NCBI GenBank assembly: GCA_002007745.1 | Contig: CP019882.1 | Location: forward strand, 3,472,001 to 3,536,000 | Source of the DNA: Mycolicibacterium litorale | Lineage (GTDB): Bacteria > Actinomycetota > Actinomycetes > Mycobacteriales > Mycobacteriaceae | DNA length: 64,000 nucleotides | Direction of reading: 5' to 3' | Part shown: piece after piece, positions 17,879 to 27,328 of the stretch | How positions within the stretch are numbered: position 1 is the first letter of the stretch | Layout: each line of letters begins with the position of its first letter | Notes under the pieces: model-generated | Told to the model about the DNA's origin: nothing | The model's database searches: none | Seen by the model: the letters and a program-made list of their open reading frames with translations, nothing else | Program-made: the position numbers and the translations under genes

Positions 17879-18369
17879 CTACGGCTGCGAGGTCCCGAAC
17901 CGCCGTCCCCCGTTGGGCAGCTCGGTGGGGTTCAGATCGCGATCGGGGAAGAACGGCGACCTGGTCGTGGAGGTGGGGGGCGCGCTGGAGGTAGGGGTCT
18001 GCGACGCGGTGGCGGCCGGCGCAGCACTGGTGGCCGGCGCAGCGCTCGTGGCCGGCGCGGCGACCTGGGGTTGGGGGGACGCCACGGTCTCGGTGGCGAC
18101 CGGAGGTTGTACCGGAGTCGGCGCCGGCATCGTCGGTGGTGCGGCGCTGGTGGCCACCGGCGCCGGACTCGGCATGCCCGCGGCGGGCCAGTGGGCGACT
18201 TCCGAGACCTCCGTGGTGGTTGTCGGCGGGGGCGACAATGGAGCCACGTCGGGGGGCTTCGGGGTGTATTGCAGCGTCACGATCGCCAGACCGGCGACCA
18301 CGAGGCTGAGCACGGCCATCACGACCCACGGACTGAGATTCGTTCCTTCAGATTGCCGATCTCCAGCAT
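17879..18369 (-). CDS. Membrane-anchored Pro/Ala/Thr-rich protein, probably frameshifted near its start
   Basis: No family recognised. The clear part begins at GTG 18322/ATG 18319: one hydrophobic segment (VLSLVVAGLAIVTLQY) followed by about 115 residues rich in Pro, Ala, Thr and Ser with SAAP repeats, ending PFFPDRDLNPTELPNGG. A better start is ATG 18369, preceded by GAGGAAAGG; that frame stops after 16 codons (TGATG overlaps the internal ATG), but adding one G at 18356-18357 joins them into MLEIGQSEGTNLSPWVVMAV, a natural-looking cytoplasmic leader, for 163 residues in total. So it is either a short leader peptide coupled to the gene or one more single-base loss. Likely a type II membrane protein with an extracytoplasmic low-complexity tail. 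Confidence 0.6.
18014..18067. repeat. 18-bp imperfect tandem repeat, about 3 copies
   Basis: Units at 18014, 18032 and 18050; they encode the ATSAAP repeats in the tail of the proline-rich membrane protein. Divergence rises in the third copy. Confidence 0.75.
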
Positions 18370-18417
18370 CCTTTCCTCAGTCGATAGACAGTAGTCGGTT
18401 TTCCTTGGCGTGCCCGT

Positions 18418-19338
18418 TCAGGCCAGGTGGCGGGTGTCGTGGCGGCGTCGGACCGCCAGCACAAGCACCCCCGCCACGGTGATGCCGATCAGGTTGAGCC
18501 CCAGCTGGGCGGCGGATTCCGCAGCGACGTCCCATTCCCCCACCGAGGCGGCGACGACGGCGAACCCGGCGGCGGGCACGGTCGTGACGGAGATGAACAC
18601 GCCGACCAGGGCCGCCGATTTCGCCGACACCAGCGACAGCATCCCCGCCGCGCCGGCCAGCAGTGCGACCACGAACGACAACGGACCGACCTGGAAGATG
18701 AAGTCCACCTCGTTGAGTTGGCGGGTGCTGCCCAGCCGGATCCAGCCGAGCGCCTCACCGGCGAGGACGAACACCGCGGTGGTCGCCATAGCCACCGGGA
18801 AACCCACCAGCAGTGCGATCGACGCCCGCCGGGCCAGGTCCAGCCGCCGGCGCACCAGGGATACCGCCAGCGCGGCCAGCGGACCGAATTCGGGACCCAC
18901 CACCATGGCACCGACCACGGTGACCGGCGAATTGGTCACCACGCCCACTGCGGCGATCATGCACGCCAGGCACAGGAACAGCAGGAACGTGACGTTGAGC
19001 GTCGACTCCTCGCGGGTGCGGGCCGACAGTTCCTCCCAGACGATGGCGTCACCGGGGTCACCGTCGGCCTGCTTCTCGGCACGGTAGGCGGCGTTCGAGA
19101 CGACGGTGTCGACGACGTCGAGAGTGATGGCTCCGCGGCGGCGCAGGTCCAACGCTTTGAGGTCGTCGATCACGGCATTGGCGCTCTCCCTGGCGATGTC
19201 GGCGGTGATTTCGTCGCCGGGGGGCTCGACGGCGGCGTCGCGGTGCACGACGACGTGGGTGGCGCCCACGTGGCGCTGCAACACCTCCACCACCTGATCG
19301 CGAAGCTCGACCGGCGCGATGACCCGCAGATGCAGCAC
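18418..19338 (-). CDS. DUF389 family integral membrane protein
   Basis: 306 residues from GTG 19338 (VLHLRVIAPVELRDQ), chosen because the upstream extension lacks protein character and overlaps the promoter of the divergent gene at 19380. N-terminal about 130 residues are soluble (ferredoxin-like fold in this family); then about six membrane helices with the DUF389 hallmark NSPVTVVGAMVVGPEFGPLAAL. The family is widespread and uncharacterised. A 41-bp gap separates it from the divergent small membrane protein. Confidence 0.85.
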   Translation of the reverse strand: MLHLRVIAPVELRDQVVEVLQRHVGATHVVVHRDAAVEPPGDEITADIARESANAVIDDLKALDLRRRGAITLDVVDTVVSNAAYRAEKQADGDPGDAIVWEELSARTREESTLNVTFLLFLCLACMIAAVGVVTNSPVTVVGAMVVGPEFGPLAALAVSLVRRRLDLARRASIALLVGFPVAMATTAVFVLAGEALGWIRLGSTRQLNEVDFIFQVGPLSFVVALLAGAAGMLSLVSAKSAALVGVFISVTTVPAAGFAVVAASVGEWDVAAESAAQLGLNLIGITVAGVLVLAVRRRHDTRHLA

Positions 19339-19379
19339 AACGGCGAGACTACTTCGGCAGGGGTGCAAGAATCTGCGGT

Positions 19380-19682
19380 GTGGATCGGCCGAAGCCGCGT
19401 TGGGTGCCACAGTCGCTGTGGCCGTCACTGCAGAAACGTTGGGTCCAGGCGGTATTGGTGATCGTCGTGTTCGCCGTCCTGGGCGTGATCTTCTGGCTGA
19501 CCGGTGACCGCAAGGATGCCTCGTACTGGACCGGCTACACCGACGGTCAGCACTGGGTCGACTCCGGTGGCTATCAGGCGCACGAGGAATCGATCGCGGC
19601 CTTCTGCCGCGGGCAGGCGGTCGGTCATCCGGCGAGCTACGAACGCGGCTGCGTCGACGGCGCCCACAACGCCATGCGCTAA
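19380..19682 (+). CDS. Small single-pass membrane protein, unknown function
   Basis: 100 residues from GTG 19380. One hydrophobic segment at about residues 22-42 ([20 protein letters not shown]) after a basic leader, then a 55-residue outer domain with two cysteines (FCRGQ and RGCVDG) that could pair. No family recognised. The stop overlaps the end of the convergent MmpL gene by 4 bp. Codon use is like its neighbours and it reads as a real gene. Confidence 0.7.
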   Translation: MDRPKPRWVPQSLWPSLQKRWVQAVLVIVVFAVLGVIFWLTGDRKDASYWTGYTDGQHWVDSGGYQAHEESIAAFCRGQAVGHPASYERGCVDGAHNAMR

Positions 19683-22585
19683 TGCTGGGATTCGACCGCG
19701 ATCGGTTCGGTGTTGTCCGCCCTTGGGGACGGCGGTGACGGCCAGGGGCTGGGCACCGGGCGCTTACGCACCCGCTGCGGCCACCAGAACCATCTGCCCA
19801 ACAGCGCGGCGATCGACGGTGTCATGAACGACCGGATGACCAGTGTGTCGACCAGCAGGCCCATACCGATCGTCGTGCCCACCTGGGCCAGGATGGTCAG
19901 TTCGCTGAACGCCATGGCCGCCATGGTCACGGCGAACACCAAACCGGCCGAGGTGACCACCGAGCCACTGCCGCCCATCGCGCGGATGATGCCGGTGCTG
20001 ATACCGGCACCGACCTCTTCCTTGAGCCGGGCCACCAACAGCAGGTTGTAGTCCGAGCCGACCGCCAGCAGGATGATCACCGACATCACCAGCACCATCC
20101 AGTGCAGGGGGCGGCCGATCAGGTCCTGCCAGATCAGCACGGACATACCGAACGACGTGCCCAGCGACAGCAGGACGGTGCCCACGATCGCCGCGGCCGC
20201 CACCACCGCCCGGGTGATGATCAGCATGATGATGAAGATCAGGCACAGCGCCGCAATACCCGCGATCAGCAGGTCGTAGTTGGCGCTGTCCTGCATGTCC
20301 TTGTAGCTGGCCGCGGTGCCGGCAAGGTAGAGCTTGGAGCCTTCCAGCGGAGTGCCCTTGATCGCCTCGAACGCCGCGTTCTTGATCGGGTCGACGTGGC
20401 TGAGACCTTCCGGCGACATCGGATCACCCTCGTGAGAGATGATGAACCGCACCGCTTTTCCGTCCGGCGACAAGAACATCTTCATGCCGCGTTTGAAGTC
20501 CGGGTTGTCGAAGGCCTCGGGCGGCAGATAGAACGAGTCGTCGTTCTTGGCCGTGTCGAACGCCTTGCCCATCGCGCTTTGGTTTTCCTGCATGGCCGCG
20601 ATCTGGTCCTGCTGGCCGGCCTGGGTGCTCTCCATGGTCAGCTGCATGGTCTGCATCGACTTCATCGTCGCGATCATCGGCGGCATCAGGGTGCGCATCG
20701 ACGCGGTCAGTGCGTCGAGCTTGTGCAGCTCGGGCACCAGGCCCTGGAAGTCGTCGGTCATCGTGTCGATGCCGTCGAGGGTGTCGAACACCGACCGCAG
20801 CGACCAGCACACCGGGATGTCGAAGCAGTGCGGTTCCCAGTAGAAGTAGTTGCGGATCGGGCGCAGGAAGTCGTCGAAGTCGGCGATGTGATTGCGCAGC
20901 GTCTGGATGTCGGCCAGCGTCAGGTCCATCTTGCCGACCATGCTGTGGGTGACGGCGTTGAGCTGACCCATCAGGTCATACATCTGCGTCATGGTGTTGA
21001 TGGACACCTGCATGTCCTCGCCCATTTTGAGCATGTCCTTCATGCGGTCTTGCATGTAGGACTGGTTGAGGGTCTGCGTGGTGCCCTGCATGCCCAGCAT
21101 GAACGGGATCGAGCTGTGTTCGATCGGGGTGCCCAGCGGCCGGGTGATGGTCTGCACGCGGCCGATGCCCGGGGTGTGGAAGATCGCCTTGGCCACCCGG
21201 TCGATGACCAGGAAGTCCGCCGAGTTGCGCAGGTCGTGGTCACTTTGCAGCATCAGCAGTTCGGGACTGAGCCGCGATTCCGGGAAGTGCCGTTCGGCGG
21301 CGGCGAAACCTTCACTGGCCGGGATGTCCGGCGGCAGGTAATGCCGGTCGTTGTAGTCGGTGCGGTAGCCGGGCAGCGCGAGCAGCCCGATCAGGCAGAC
21401 GAATGTGGTGGCCACCAGGATCGGCCCGGGCCAGCGCACCACGGCGGTGCCGATGCGGCGCCAGAACCGTTCCCGCGAGGCCCGCTTGGGCTCCAGCAGA
21501 TTGAAGTGGCTGGCGACCGTCACGACGGCCGGCCCCAGGGTCAGCGCCGCGGCGACCATCACGACCATGCCCACGAACAGCGGGATGCCCATCGAGTTGA
21601 ACATCGGGCTGCGGGTGAAGTGCAGACAGAACAGCGCACCGGCGATGGTCATGCCCGAGCCCAGGATCACGTGCCCGGTGCCGTGATACATGTCGTAGTA
21701 GGCGCTCTCCTTGCTCGCGCCTTTACTCCGGGCCTCCTGGTAGCGCCCGAACAGGAAGATCACATAGTCGGTGCCGGCCGCGATGGCGACCATGACGAGC
21801 AGGTTGACCGCGAACGTGGACAGTCCGATCAGGTGGTGGTGGCCCAGGAAGGCCACCACGCCGCGGGCCGCGCCCAACTCGAGGAACACCATGAACAGGG
21901 CCAGCAGCACGGTGACGATCGAGCGGTAAACGAACAACAACATCACGAAGATGACGCCGAAGGTGAGTCCGGTGATCATCTTGAGGCTTCGGTCGCCCGC
22001 GATGTGGGTGTCGGTGATCAGCGCCGAGGATCCGGTGACGTAGGCCTTGATCCCGGGCGGCGCGGGCACGCTGTCGACGATCTTCTTGACCGCCTCGACC
22101 GACTCGTTGGCCAGGCCCTCACCCATGTTGCCGGCCAGATAGGCCTGCACGTAGGCGGCTTTCCCGTCCGCGCTCTGCGAGCCCGCCGCGGTCAGCGGGT
22201 CGCTCCAGAAGTCCTGGATGTGCTCGACGTGCGTCTTGTCGGCCTCGAGCTTCTTGATGATCTCGTTGTAGTACTGGTGGGCGGAGTCGCCGAGCGGCTG
22301 GTCGCCCTCGAGCACGATCATCACCGAGGTGTTGGAGTCGAACTCCTGGAACGTCTTGCCGATCGTGTTCATCGCGATGGTCGACGGCGCGTCGGCGGCC
22401 GACATCGGCACCGATTGGGCCTGCCCGACCACTTCGACCTGCGGTACCACAATGTTGGTGATCGCCGTCAGGGCCAGCCAGCCCAGGATGATGGGTACCG
22501 ACAGCCAACGAATCCAGTGCGCGAGGTGGGGGCGGTTGCCGTGTTCGTCGACCTGCGGCTTGTCGCCCTTGTTCAACGCGATCAT
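19679..22585 (-). CDS. MmpL-family RND lipid transporter
   Basis: 968 residues from ATG 22585, overlapping the MmpS stop (ATGA). Two halves each with a hydrophobic block of helices and a large outer loop; the proton-relay Asp-Tyr pairs characteristic of MmpL are visible in helix 4 ([19 protein letters not shown]) and helix 10 ([17 protein letters not shown]). The second outer domain has long helices ([18 protein letters not shown]). It ends with a basic cytoplasmic tail. MmpL proteins export cell-envelope lipids or siderophores together with MmpS. The acyltransferase-like gene at 23290 next door suggests an acylated lipid as cargo (inference). Confidence 0.92.
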   Translation of the reverse strand: MIALNKGDKPQVDEHGNRPHLAHWIRWLSVPIILGWLALTAITNIVVPQVEVVGQAQSVPMSAADAPSTIAMNTIGKTFQEFDSNTSVMIVLEGDQPLGDSAHQYYNEIIKKLEADKTHVEHIQDFWSDPLTAAGSQSADGKAAYVQAYLAGNMGEGLANESVEAVKKIVDSVPAPPGIKAYVTGSSALITDTHIAGDRSLKMITGLTFGVIFVMLLFVYRSIVTVLLALFMVFLELGAARGVVAFLGHHHLIGLSTFAVNLLVMVAIAAGTDYVIFLFGRYQEARSKGASKESAYYDMYHGTGHVILGSGMTIAGALFCLHFTRSPMFNSMGIPLFVGMVVMVAAALTLGPAVVTVASHFNLLEPKRASRERFWRRIGTAVVRWPGPILVATTFVCLIGLLALPGYRTDYNDRHYLPPDIPASEGFAAAERHFPESRLSPELLMLQSDHDLRNSADFLVIDRVAKAIFHTPGIGRVQTITRPLGTPIEHSSIPFMLGMQGTTQTLNQSYMQDRMKDMLKMGEDMQVSINTMTQMYDLMGQLNAVTHSMVGKMDLTLADIQTLRNHIADFDDFLRPIRNYFYWEPHCFDIPVCWSLRSVFDTLDGIDTMTDDFQGLVPELHKLDALTASMRTLMPPMIATMKSMQTMQLTMESTQAGQQDQIAAMQENQSAMGKAFDTAKNDDSFYLPPEAFDNPDFKRGMKMFLSPDGKAVRFIISHEGDPMSPEGLSHVDPIKNAAFEAIKGTPLEGSKLYLAGTAASYKDMQDSANYDLLIAGIAALCLIFIIMLIITRAVVAAAAIVGTVLLSLGTSFGMSVLIWQDLIGRPLHWMVLVMSVIILLAVGSDYNLLLVARLKEEVGAGISTGIIRAMGGSGSVVTSAGLVFAVTMAAMAFSELTILAQVGTTIGMGLLVDTLVIRSFMTPSIAALLGRWFWWPQRVRKRPVPSPWPSPPSPRADNTEPIAVESQH

Positions 22586-23010
22586 GCGGACTTGACCAGG
22601 CAGAAGGTCTGAGCGTTCACTCCGGTCGAGGTCTTTTCGTCCTTCAGCTCGCCGTTGACGGTGATCCGGCAGCTGATGGTGTCGCTGTCACCCTGGGCGA
22701 CGATGTTGGCCGAGGCCGCCGGCGCGGTGGTGGTCAGCGTCAGCGACCAGGGCAATGTCACGTCCCGCGCGATCTGCGGGACGGCGTCCAGGTCCAGATA
22801 GTTGATGGTGGCGACGGTTCCCGGCGGGCCATAGATCTCGTAGACCACCGTTTTGGGGTTGAACGGCTTGGTGTCGTTGGCCAGGCCGCTGCCCTCACGG
22901 GTGAGCTCGGTCTTGCCGAAGACGCCGTGTAGGCGGAAGACCCCGAAGGCGGCGACCGCCACCACCAGCAGGATCACCAGCGGCAGCCAGATCTTGCGCA
23001 GCAGTCCCAT
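22582..23010 (-). CDS. MmpS-family accessory membrane protein
   Basis: 142 residues from ATG 23010: short basic leader, one membrane helix ([18 protein letters not shown]), then the extracytoplasmic MmpS beta-domain with [28 protein letters not shown] and the C-terminal [11 protein letters not shown]. It couples to MmpL in lipid export. The start at 23010 has no clear ribosome site. A GTG at 23132 does (AAGGGG at 8 nt) and opens a frame VTLDSQTYTSSGPSEAASDQ which merges with this protein if one G is added in the G4 run near 23055; then the protein would be about 183 residues with a cytoplasmic leader. I annotate the intact part. Confidence 0.87.
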   Translation of the reverse strand: MGLLRKIWLPLVILLVVAVAAFGVFRLHGVFGKTELTREGSGLANDTKPFNPKTVVYEIYGPPGTVATINYLDLDAVPQIARDVTLPWSLTLTTTAPAASANIVAQGDSDTISCRITVNGELKDEKTSTGVNAQTFCLVKSA

Positions 23011-23289
23011 CGGTCCCAGGCGACGGCCCGTGCCGCGCTTGCCCCGCCGGGGGCGCCGGGCTCTGCCACAGCCTGGTCGGAGGCGGCCTCGGACGGACCC
23101 GATGAGGTGTAGGTCTGGCTGTCGAGTGTCACGACCTGTTCCCCTTCTTGCCCTGCAGTTGCGCCTGCCGGTCCACCGCGGCTGCATTTAGCACCGCTAC
23201 ATAGTAGGACTAACGGACTTGGTCATCCTAACCCGTGTGACAAGCGTCATGAGCCCGCAAGAAACTCCTGCACCGTCACACCAGGTCGC

Positions 23290-24621
23290 TCATTCGATCG
23301 TGGCGATCAGACCGAATTCGCCGAGAACCGGCTCGACCGCGGCCCTGAGGAGGTCTCGACCGTTCGGACCCCCGGGCCGCCATGCCGAGACCGAAATCGA
23401 CACCCGGCCGTTCACCTGACCTGCTGCCAGGAACAGCATGCCACCGAGGCGATCGAGGTGCGCGGCGGTGGTCTTGGATTCGATCTGGCGCAGCATCAGG
23501 TACTCGGCGTCGGTACCGTCGGGGCGGTTGACCGCCGGGGCGAGCTTGCCGAGGTTGGAACAGCCGACCGGGGCGCCCGCACCCAAGGCCATCCCTTCGA
23601 GCCGGCGCGCCAGCGCCGGCGGGATCAGCGGCGCCAGCGCGACCGGGCCCAGTAGCTCGAAGCGGGCCTCCGACAGGGCCGCCAGGTTCTTCTTGAGTTC
23701 GGCCCGCACCGCACGCAGGCTTGTCGTGACGTCGGCGGGGTCGACGGTCAACGTCATCCCGGTCAGCGCATTGGCCCGGGTATCACCCTCGGTGCGCTCA
23801 CTGACCGGGAACTGCAGCCGCACCCTGCCGCTCTCATCGACCCTGCCCATTACCTGCCCGAGTTTGGCGGCGATCCCCGCGAACAGCGAATTGCTGGTTC
23901 CGCCAAGGGCTTCCATGCGCTGCGACCACTGCACCTCGTCGACATAGACCGCGATCGAGGGAACCGTCACCGGCCGCAAGCCATCGGCGGCAGCCGGCAG
24001 CGGGGCCGATCGGTTGGCCGACGAGGTCAGTTCGTCACGGTTGTTCCTGGCCAGTTTCACCGCTGCACCGATCGCCTCGGCGAAGTCAGGAAGCGCGCGC
24101 GCCAGATCTGCGGCGTCCTGGCGCAACGCGCGTCCACGGGTGCGGACATTCGGCGGCGGGTAACCCAGGTCGCGGGTCTCACCGCGGGCGGCCTGGTCGA
24201 TCGCCAACGTCAGGGCCAGCCCGTCGCAGATGGAATGCGAGGCGATCAGGGTGACCGCCGCGCCACCTTCGCCGAACGGCTGAATCGCGAGCCGCCAGGA
24301 CGGTCCGGCCTCGGGGTCGATGGGGATGCGGAGTTGTTCGTCGAACCAGTCCATCGCTTCATGGCGCGGCCGGAGGTCGGGCGCGAGGTCGACGTCAGCC
24401 GGGCCGGTCCAGGCCACCCAGTGGTCGCGACCGAAGGGCAGTGCGGACCGCTCGATCCGGCGGCCCAGCAGGCCGTGGCCGAGGTTGTGGTGGAATCGGC
24501 GCAGCGCCTCCATGTCGACAGGGTGTTCGTAGATCCAGCCGAACTGGGCGAGCGGTCCGCGACCGAGCGCCCGAAGCCCCAGGAACGAACCTTGGTCGAT
24601 GTAGGCCAACGTGTTGTCCAC
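23290..24621 (-). CDS. Condensation-domain-like acyltransferase (PapA/WES-like)
   Basis: 443 residues from GTG 24621. Two-subdomain CoA-dependent acyltransferase superfamily: near residue 130 IASHSICDGLAL contains the His-x-x-x-Asp-Gly catalytic motif of condensation domains, Pap proteins and wax-ester synthases. The C-terminal part has the expected LQFPVSERTEGDTRAN and LLGPVALAPLIPP. In mycobacteria such proteins acylate trehalose, polyketides or glycopeptidolipids and sit next to mmpL genes, as here (MmpS starts 280 bp downstream, same strand). Substrates are not readable. Confidence 0.72.
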   Translation of the reverse strand: MDNTLAYIDQGSFLGLRALGRGPLAQFGWIYEHPVDMEALRRFHHNLGHGLLGRRIERSALPFGRDHWVAWTGPADVDLAPDLRPRHEAMDWFDEQLRIPIDPEAGPSWRLAIQPFGEGGAAVTLIASHSICDGLALTLAIDQAARGETRDLGYPPPNVRTRGRALRQDAADLARALPDFAEAIGAAVKLARNNRDELTSSANRSAPLPAAADGLRPVTVPSIAVYVDEVQWSQRMEALGGTSNSLFAGIAAKLGQVMGRVDESGRVRLQFPVSERTEGDTRANALTGMTLTVDPADVTTSLRAVRAELKKNLAALSEARFELLGPVALAPLIPPALARRLEGMALGAGAPVGCSNLGKLAPAVNRPDGTDAEYLMLRQIESKTTAAHLDRLGGMLFLAAGQVNGRVSISVSAWRPGGPNGRDLLRAAVEPVLGEFGLIATIE

Positions 24622-24646
24622 ACGCGTATGTTAGGCGGCCGCGGCA

Positions 24647-25147
24647 CTACTCCGGCGTCGGCGTTGCCCGGCTTTTGCGTCCGATCTCCACGCCGAGCTC
24701 ATCCGGGGAGACCAGATGCCCTTCGGCGCAGCGGATTTCGACGGTGGCCTCGGCGCCACACCCGAGATGGGTCAGGTGCAGCCGCGAGTCGCCGGGCAGG
24801 TGCCGGCGCCCCCACTCGAACATCGACCACACCACCGGCATGAGATCGGTGCCCGCCGGGGTCAGGACGTACTCGTCGCGCACCCGCTGCCCTGGCTCGC
24901 GGTAGGGCCGACGGGTCAACAGCCCGGCCTCGACGAGTTCGGCCAACCGGGCCGAGGTGGCCGCCTTCGTGATGCCGACCCTGCGGGCGAAGTCGTCGAA
25001 CCGGGTGGTGCCGTAGTAGGCCTCCCGCAGGATCAGCATCGCCGACTTGGTGCCGATCACCGCCATCGTCTTCTCGATCGGGCATCTGCCCACCGCCGAC
25101 CAGGAATCGCGGTCGAGCAGGGGGCCCTGCAGAACTGTCACGGACAT
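24647..25147 (-). CDS. HxlR-family winged-helix regulator
   Basis: 166 residues from ATG 25147 (GTG 25150 is the alternative; AGGA at 8 nt favours the ATG). HxlR/DUF24 signature: CPIEKTMAVIGTKSAMLILREAYYGTTRFDDF, read in parts, then the wing RRPYREPGQRVRDEYVLTPAG. The Cys in GRCPIEKT is the conserved N-terminal cysteine that several HxlR members use to sense electrophiles or oxidants. After the usual 110 residues it has an extra C-terminal segment with Cys pairs (LGCGAEATVEIRCAEGH) that could bind zinc. Divergent from the thiolase at 25239 with a symmetric site between them. Confidence 0.85.
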   Translation of the reverse strand: MSVTVLQGPLLDRDSWSAVGRCPIEKTMAVIGTKSAMLILREAYYGTTRFDDFARRVGITKAATSARLAELVEAGLLTRRPYREPGQRVRDEYVLTPAGTDLMPVVWSMFEWGRRHLPGDSRLHLTHLGCGAEATVEIRCAEGHLVSPDELGVEIGRKSRATPTPE

Positions 25148-25172
25148 CACTCCATTCCTGAGTTGTTTTGAG

Positions 25173-25199
25173 TATACCTAGGTGTTACATCTGGGTATA
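25173..25199. promoter_or_regulatory. Inverted repeat in the HxlR/thiolase divergent region
   Basis: TATACCTAG (25173-25181) and CTGGGTATA (25191-25199), complementary at 8 of 9 positions with a 9-nt spacer. It is centred between the HxlR start and the thiolase start, the usual place for an HxlR operator. Confidence 0.5.
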
Positions 25200-25238
25200 G
25201 GATGCTTTACTCAGCGACGAGATTGCAGGAGAAACGAT

Positions 25239-26423
25239 ATGGCCGGTTATTCAGGACGTGACGCTGTCATCGTGGGCGCGGTCCGCACCCCGATCGGCAA
25301 GGGCAAACCCAGCGGCGCGTTACACGGCGTACTCCCGGCCGATCTGCTGGCACACAGCCTGGCCGAACTCGTGGCCCGCACCGGAGTCGACCCGGCCGAG
25401 GTCGACGACGTGATCGCCGGCGCGGTAACTCAGGTCGGCGACCAAGCCGTCAACATCGCCCGCAACGCCCTGCTGGGTGCGGGCTTCCCCGAGTCGGTTC
25501 CCGGAACCACCGTCGATCGCCAGTGCGGTTCGAGTCAGCAGGCGATCTCATTCGCCGCGCAGGGCGTGCTGGCCGGGGCCTACGACATCGTGATCGCCGG
25601 CGGCGTGGAATCGATGAGCCGGGTGCCCATGGGATCGTCGGTGCTGCCCGGCAGCGATCCGTTCGGCACCCGGTTAGCCGAACGCTACAGCGACGGGCTG
25701 GTCCCCCAGGGCATCAGCGCCGAGCTGATCGCCGCGCGCTGGGGTCTGTCACGCACCGAGCTCGACGAGTTCTCGGCCGGCAGCCACGAGAAGGCGGCGC
25801 AGGCCACCAAGGACGGGCTGTTCGACAATGAGCTGGCGCCCGTCGCAGGTCTGCAGTACGACGAGATCATCCGGCCCGGAACCACCGTCGACACCTTGGC
25901 CGGACTCAAGCCGGCGTTCTACAACGAGGCCGTGGCGCAGCGCTTTCCGCAGATCGGCTGGCAGATCACGCCGGGTAACTCCTCTCCCCTGTCCGACGGC
26001 AGTGCTGCGGTGCTGATCACCTCCTCGGAAGTCGCGCGTAAGCACGGCTGGCGCCCCCTGGCTCGCATCCACACCACCACCGTCGTGGGTTCGGACCCGC
26101 TCTACATGTTGACCGGCGTCATCCCGGCGACGGAGAAGGTGCTGTCCCGCGCCGGCCTGACCCTGGCCGATATCGACCTGTTCGAGGTCAACGAGGCCTT
26201 CGCACCGGTGGTACTGGCGTGGGCTCGTGATACCGGAGCCGACCTGGGCAAGACCAACGTCAACGGGGGCGCGATCGCGATCGGCCACCCGCTGGGTGCC
26301 AGCGGTGCCCGGATCATGACCACGCTGGTGAACACACTTGACCAGCGCGGGGGGCGCTACGCACTGCAGACCATGTGCGAGGGCGGCGGCATGGCCAACG
26401 CCACGATCATCGAGCGGCTCTGA
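25239..26423 (+). CDS. Thiolase (acetyl-CoA acetyltransferase/3-ketoacyl-CoA thiolase)
   Basis: 394 residues from ATG 25239 with AGGAGAAA as ribosome site. All thiolase catalytic elements are present: nucleophilic Cys in VDRQCGSSQQA (about residue 95), His in GGAIAIGHPLGASGAR and the second Cys in MCEGGGMANA. The motif NEAFAPV is also intact. It cleaves 3-ketoacyl-CoA or condenses two acetyl-CoA. Probably controlled by the divergent HxlR protein; a DUF302 gene follows after 1 bp. Confidence 0.93.
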   Translation: MAGYSGRDAVIVGAVRTPIGKGKPSGALHGVLPADLLAHSLAELVARTGVDPAEVDDVIAGAVTQVGDQAVNIARNALLGAGFPESVPGTTVDRQCGSSQQAISFAAQGVLAGAYDIVIAGGVESMSRVPMGSSVLPGSDPFGTRLAERYSDGLVPQGISAELIAARWGLSRTELDEFSAGSHEKAAQATKDGLFDNELAPVAGLQYDEIIRPGTTVDTLAGLKPAFYNEAVAQRFPQIGWQITPGNSSPLSDGSAAVLITSSEVARKHGWRPLARIHTTTVVGSDPLYMLTGVIPATEKVLSRAGLTLADIDLFEVNEAFAPVVLAWARDTGADLGKTNVNGGAIAIGHPLGASGARIMTTLVNTLDQRGGRYALQTMCEGGGMANATIIERL

Positions 26424-26424
26424 C

Positions 26425-26913
26425 ATGGCGACCGAGACCCGGTTCGACGGGGTTCGGGTGCGCTATGACAGCGCCAAGAGTTACCCCGAACTGGTCGCCG
26501 CGCTGCTCGCCGACATCGGCGAGCAGCCGGTGCCGATCAACGACATCTCCGCGGTCGAGGGCGACTGGCAGTCGTATCGGGAGCGGGTCGACAAGCACGT
26601 CGGCCCGCACGGTTTCATGCTGTTCGCATTGCTCGACCACGGCGCCTGGATCACCAAGGCCGGGATAGAACGCAAGGTGATGCGGGTGATCCTGGGCAAC
26701 CCGCTGATCGCGATCACCATGTTGCGTCACGACGTGACAGCGGGCCTGTTCGCCCCCGTCGAGTTGTTGATCCTCGACGAGGACGGCGGCAGCAGCCTGA
26801 CCTACGTCAAGCCGTCGTCGCTGATGGTCACCGAGCCGAATGCCGAGCTGCAGGCTGCCGCCGAGGATCTCGACGCGAAGCTGGCCGCACTCGCCGCCGC
26901 GGTCACCGGGTGA
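26425..26913 (+). CDS. DUF302 domain protein
   Basis: 162 residues from ATG 26425, one base after the thiolase stop, so the two are co-transcribed. The central region GFMLFALLDHGAWITKAG, then VMRVILGNPLIAITMLRHDV and APVELLILDEDGG, fits the DUF302 fold (a small alpha/beta domain of unknown function). The last 11 bp overlap the convergent Ddn-like gene. No signal peptide. Confidence 0.7.
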   Translation: MATETRFDGVRVRYDSAKSYPELVAALLADIGEQPVPINDISAVEGDWQSYRERVDKHVGPHGFMLFALLDHGAWITKAGIERKVMRVILGNPLIAITMLRHDVTAGLFAPVELLILDEDGGSSLTYVKPSSLMVTEPNAELQAAAEDLDAKLAALAAAVTG

Positions 26914-27328
26914 GTTCGAACAGCGGGATCACCCGGCTGGTCTTGGCCTGGTACTCGCCGAAGCCGGGAGCCACCTCGACCACCTTCGGGTAGAGCTCGT
27001 TGCGCTCATCGAGCGGCAGCTCGCGGGCGACCACGTCGTAGGCGTCCGTGCCGACCTCGACGTGCGCCCGCGGGTTGGCACGCAGGTTGTGCACCCAGTC
27101 CGGGTTGGTGTCGGCGCCGGCCTTCGAGCCGACGATCAGCATCTTGTCGTCGACGGTCAGGTACGCCAGCGGCGCCAGGCGCGGCTGGCCGGACTTGGCG
27201 CCGGTCGTGGTGAGCAGCAGCAGTGTCGCGCCCTCGAACGGGCCGCCTACCACACCGCCGTTTCTGCGGAACTCGTCGACGATGTTGGCGTTGAACGCAT
27301 CCAGGGACGCCTTGTCAGGAAAGGTCAC
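26903..27328 (-). CDS. Deazaflavin (F420)-dependent nitroreductase-family protein (Ddn-like)
   Basis: 141 residues from GTG 27328, which overlaps the aspS stop (GTGA), so translation is coupled to aspS. The split-barrel Ddn family signature is clear: [21 protein letters not shown], then [20 protein letters not shown], and [15 protein letters not shown]. These small enzymes bind F420H2 at the membrane and reduce quinones or nitro compounds. Confidence 0.9.
   Translation of the reverse strand: MTFPDKASLDAFNANIVDEFRRNGGVVGGPFEGATLLLLTTTGAKSGQPRLAPLAYLTVDDKMLIVGSKAGADTNPDWVHNLRANPRAHVEVGTDAYDVVARELPLDERNELYPKVVEVAPGFGEYQAKTSRVIPLFELTR

Noticed and set aside
18320..18369. A true regulatory leader peptide of 16 codons before the Pro-rich gene
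   Set aside because: Possible, but one added base makes a single natural protein, and the window has many such faults, so I did not list it as a separate gene.
20102..22612. Very long plus-strand open frame opposite mmpL
   Set aside because: It is rich in His, Arg, Asp and Gly with no domain; the minus-strand MmpL has clear helices and motifs. High-GC DNA gives such mirror frames.
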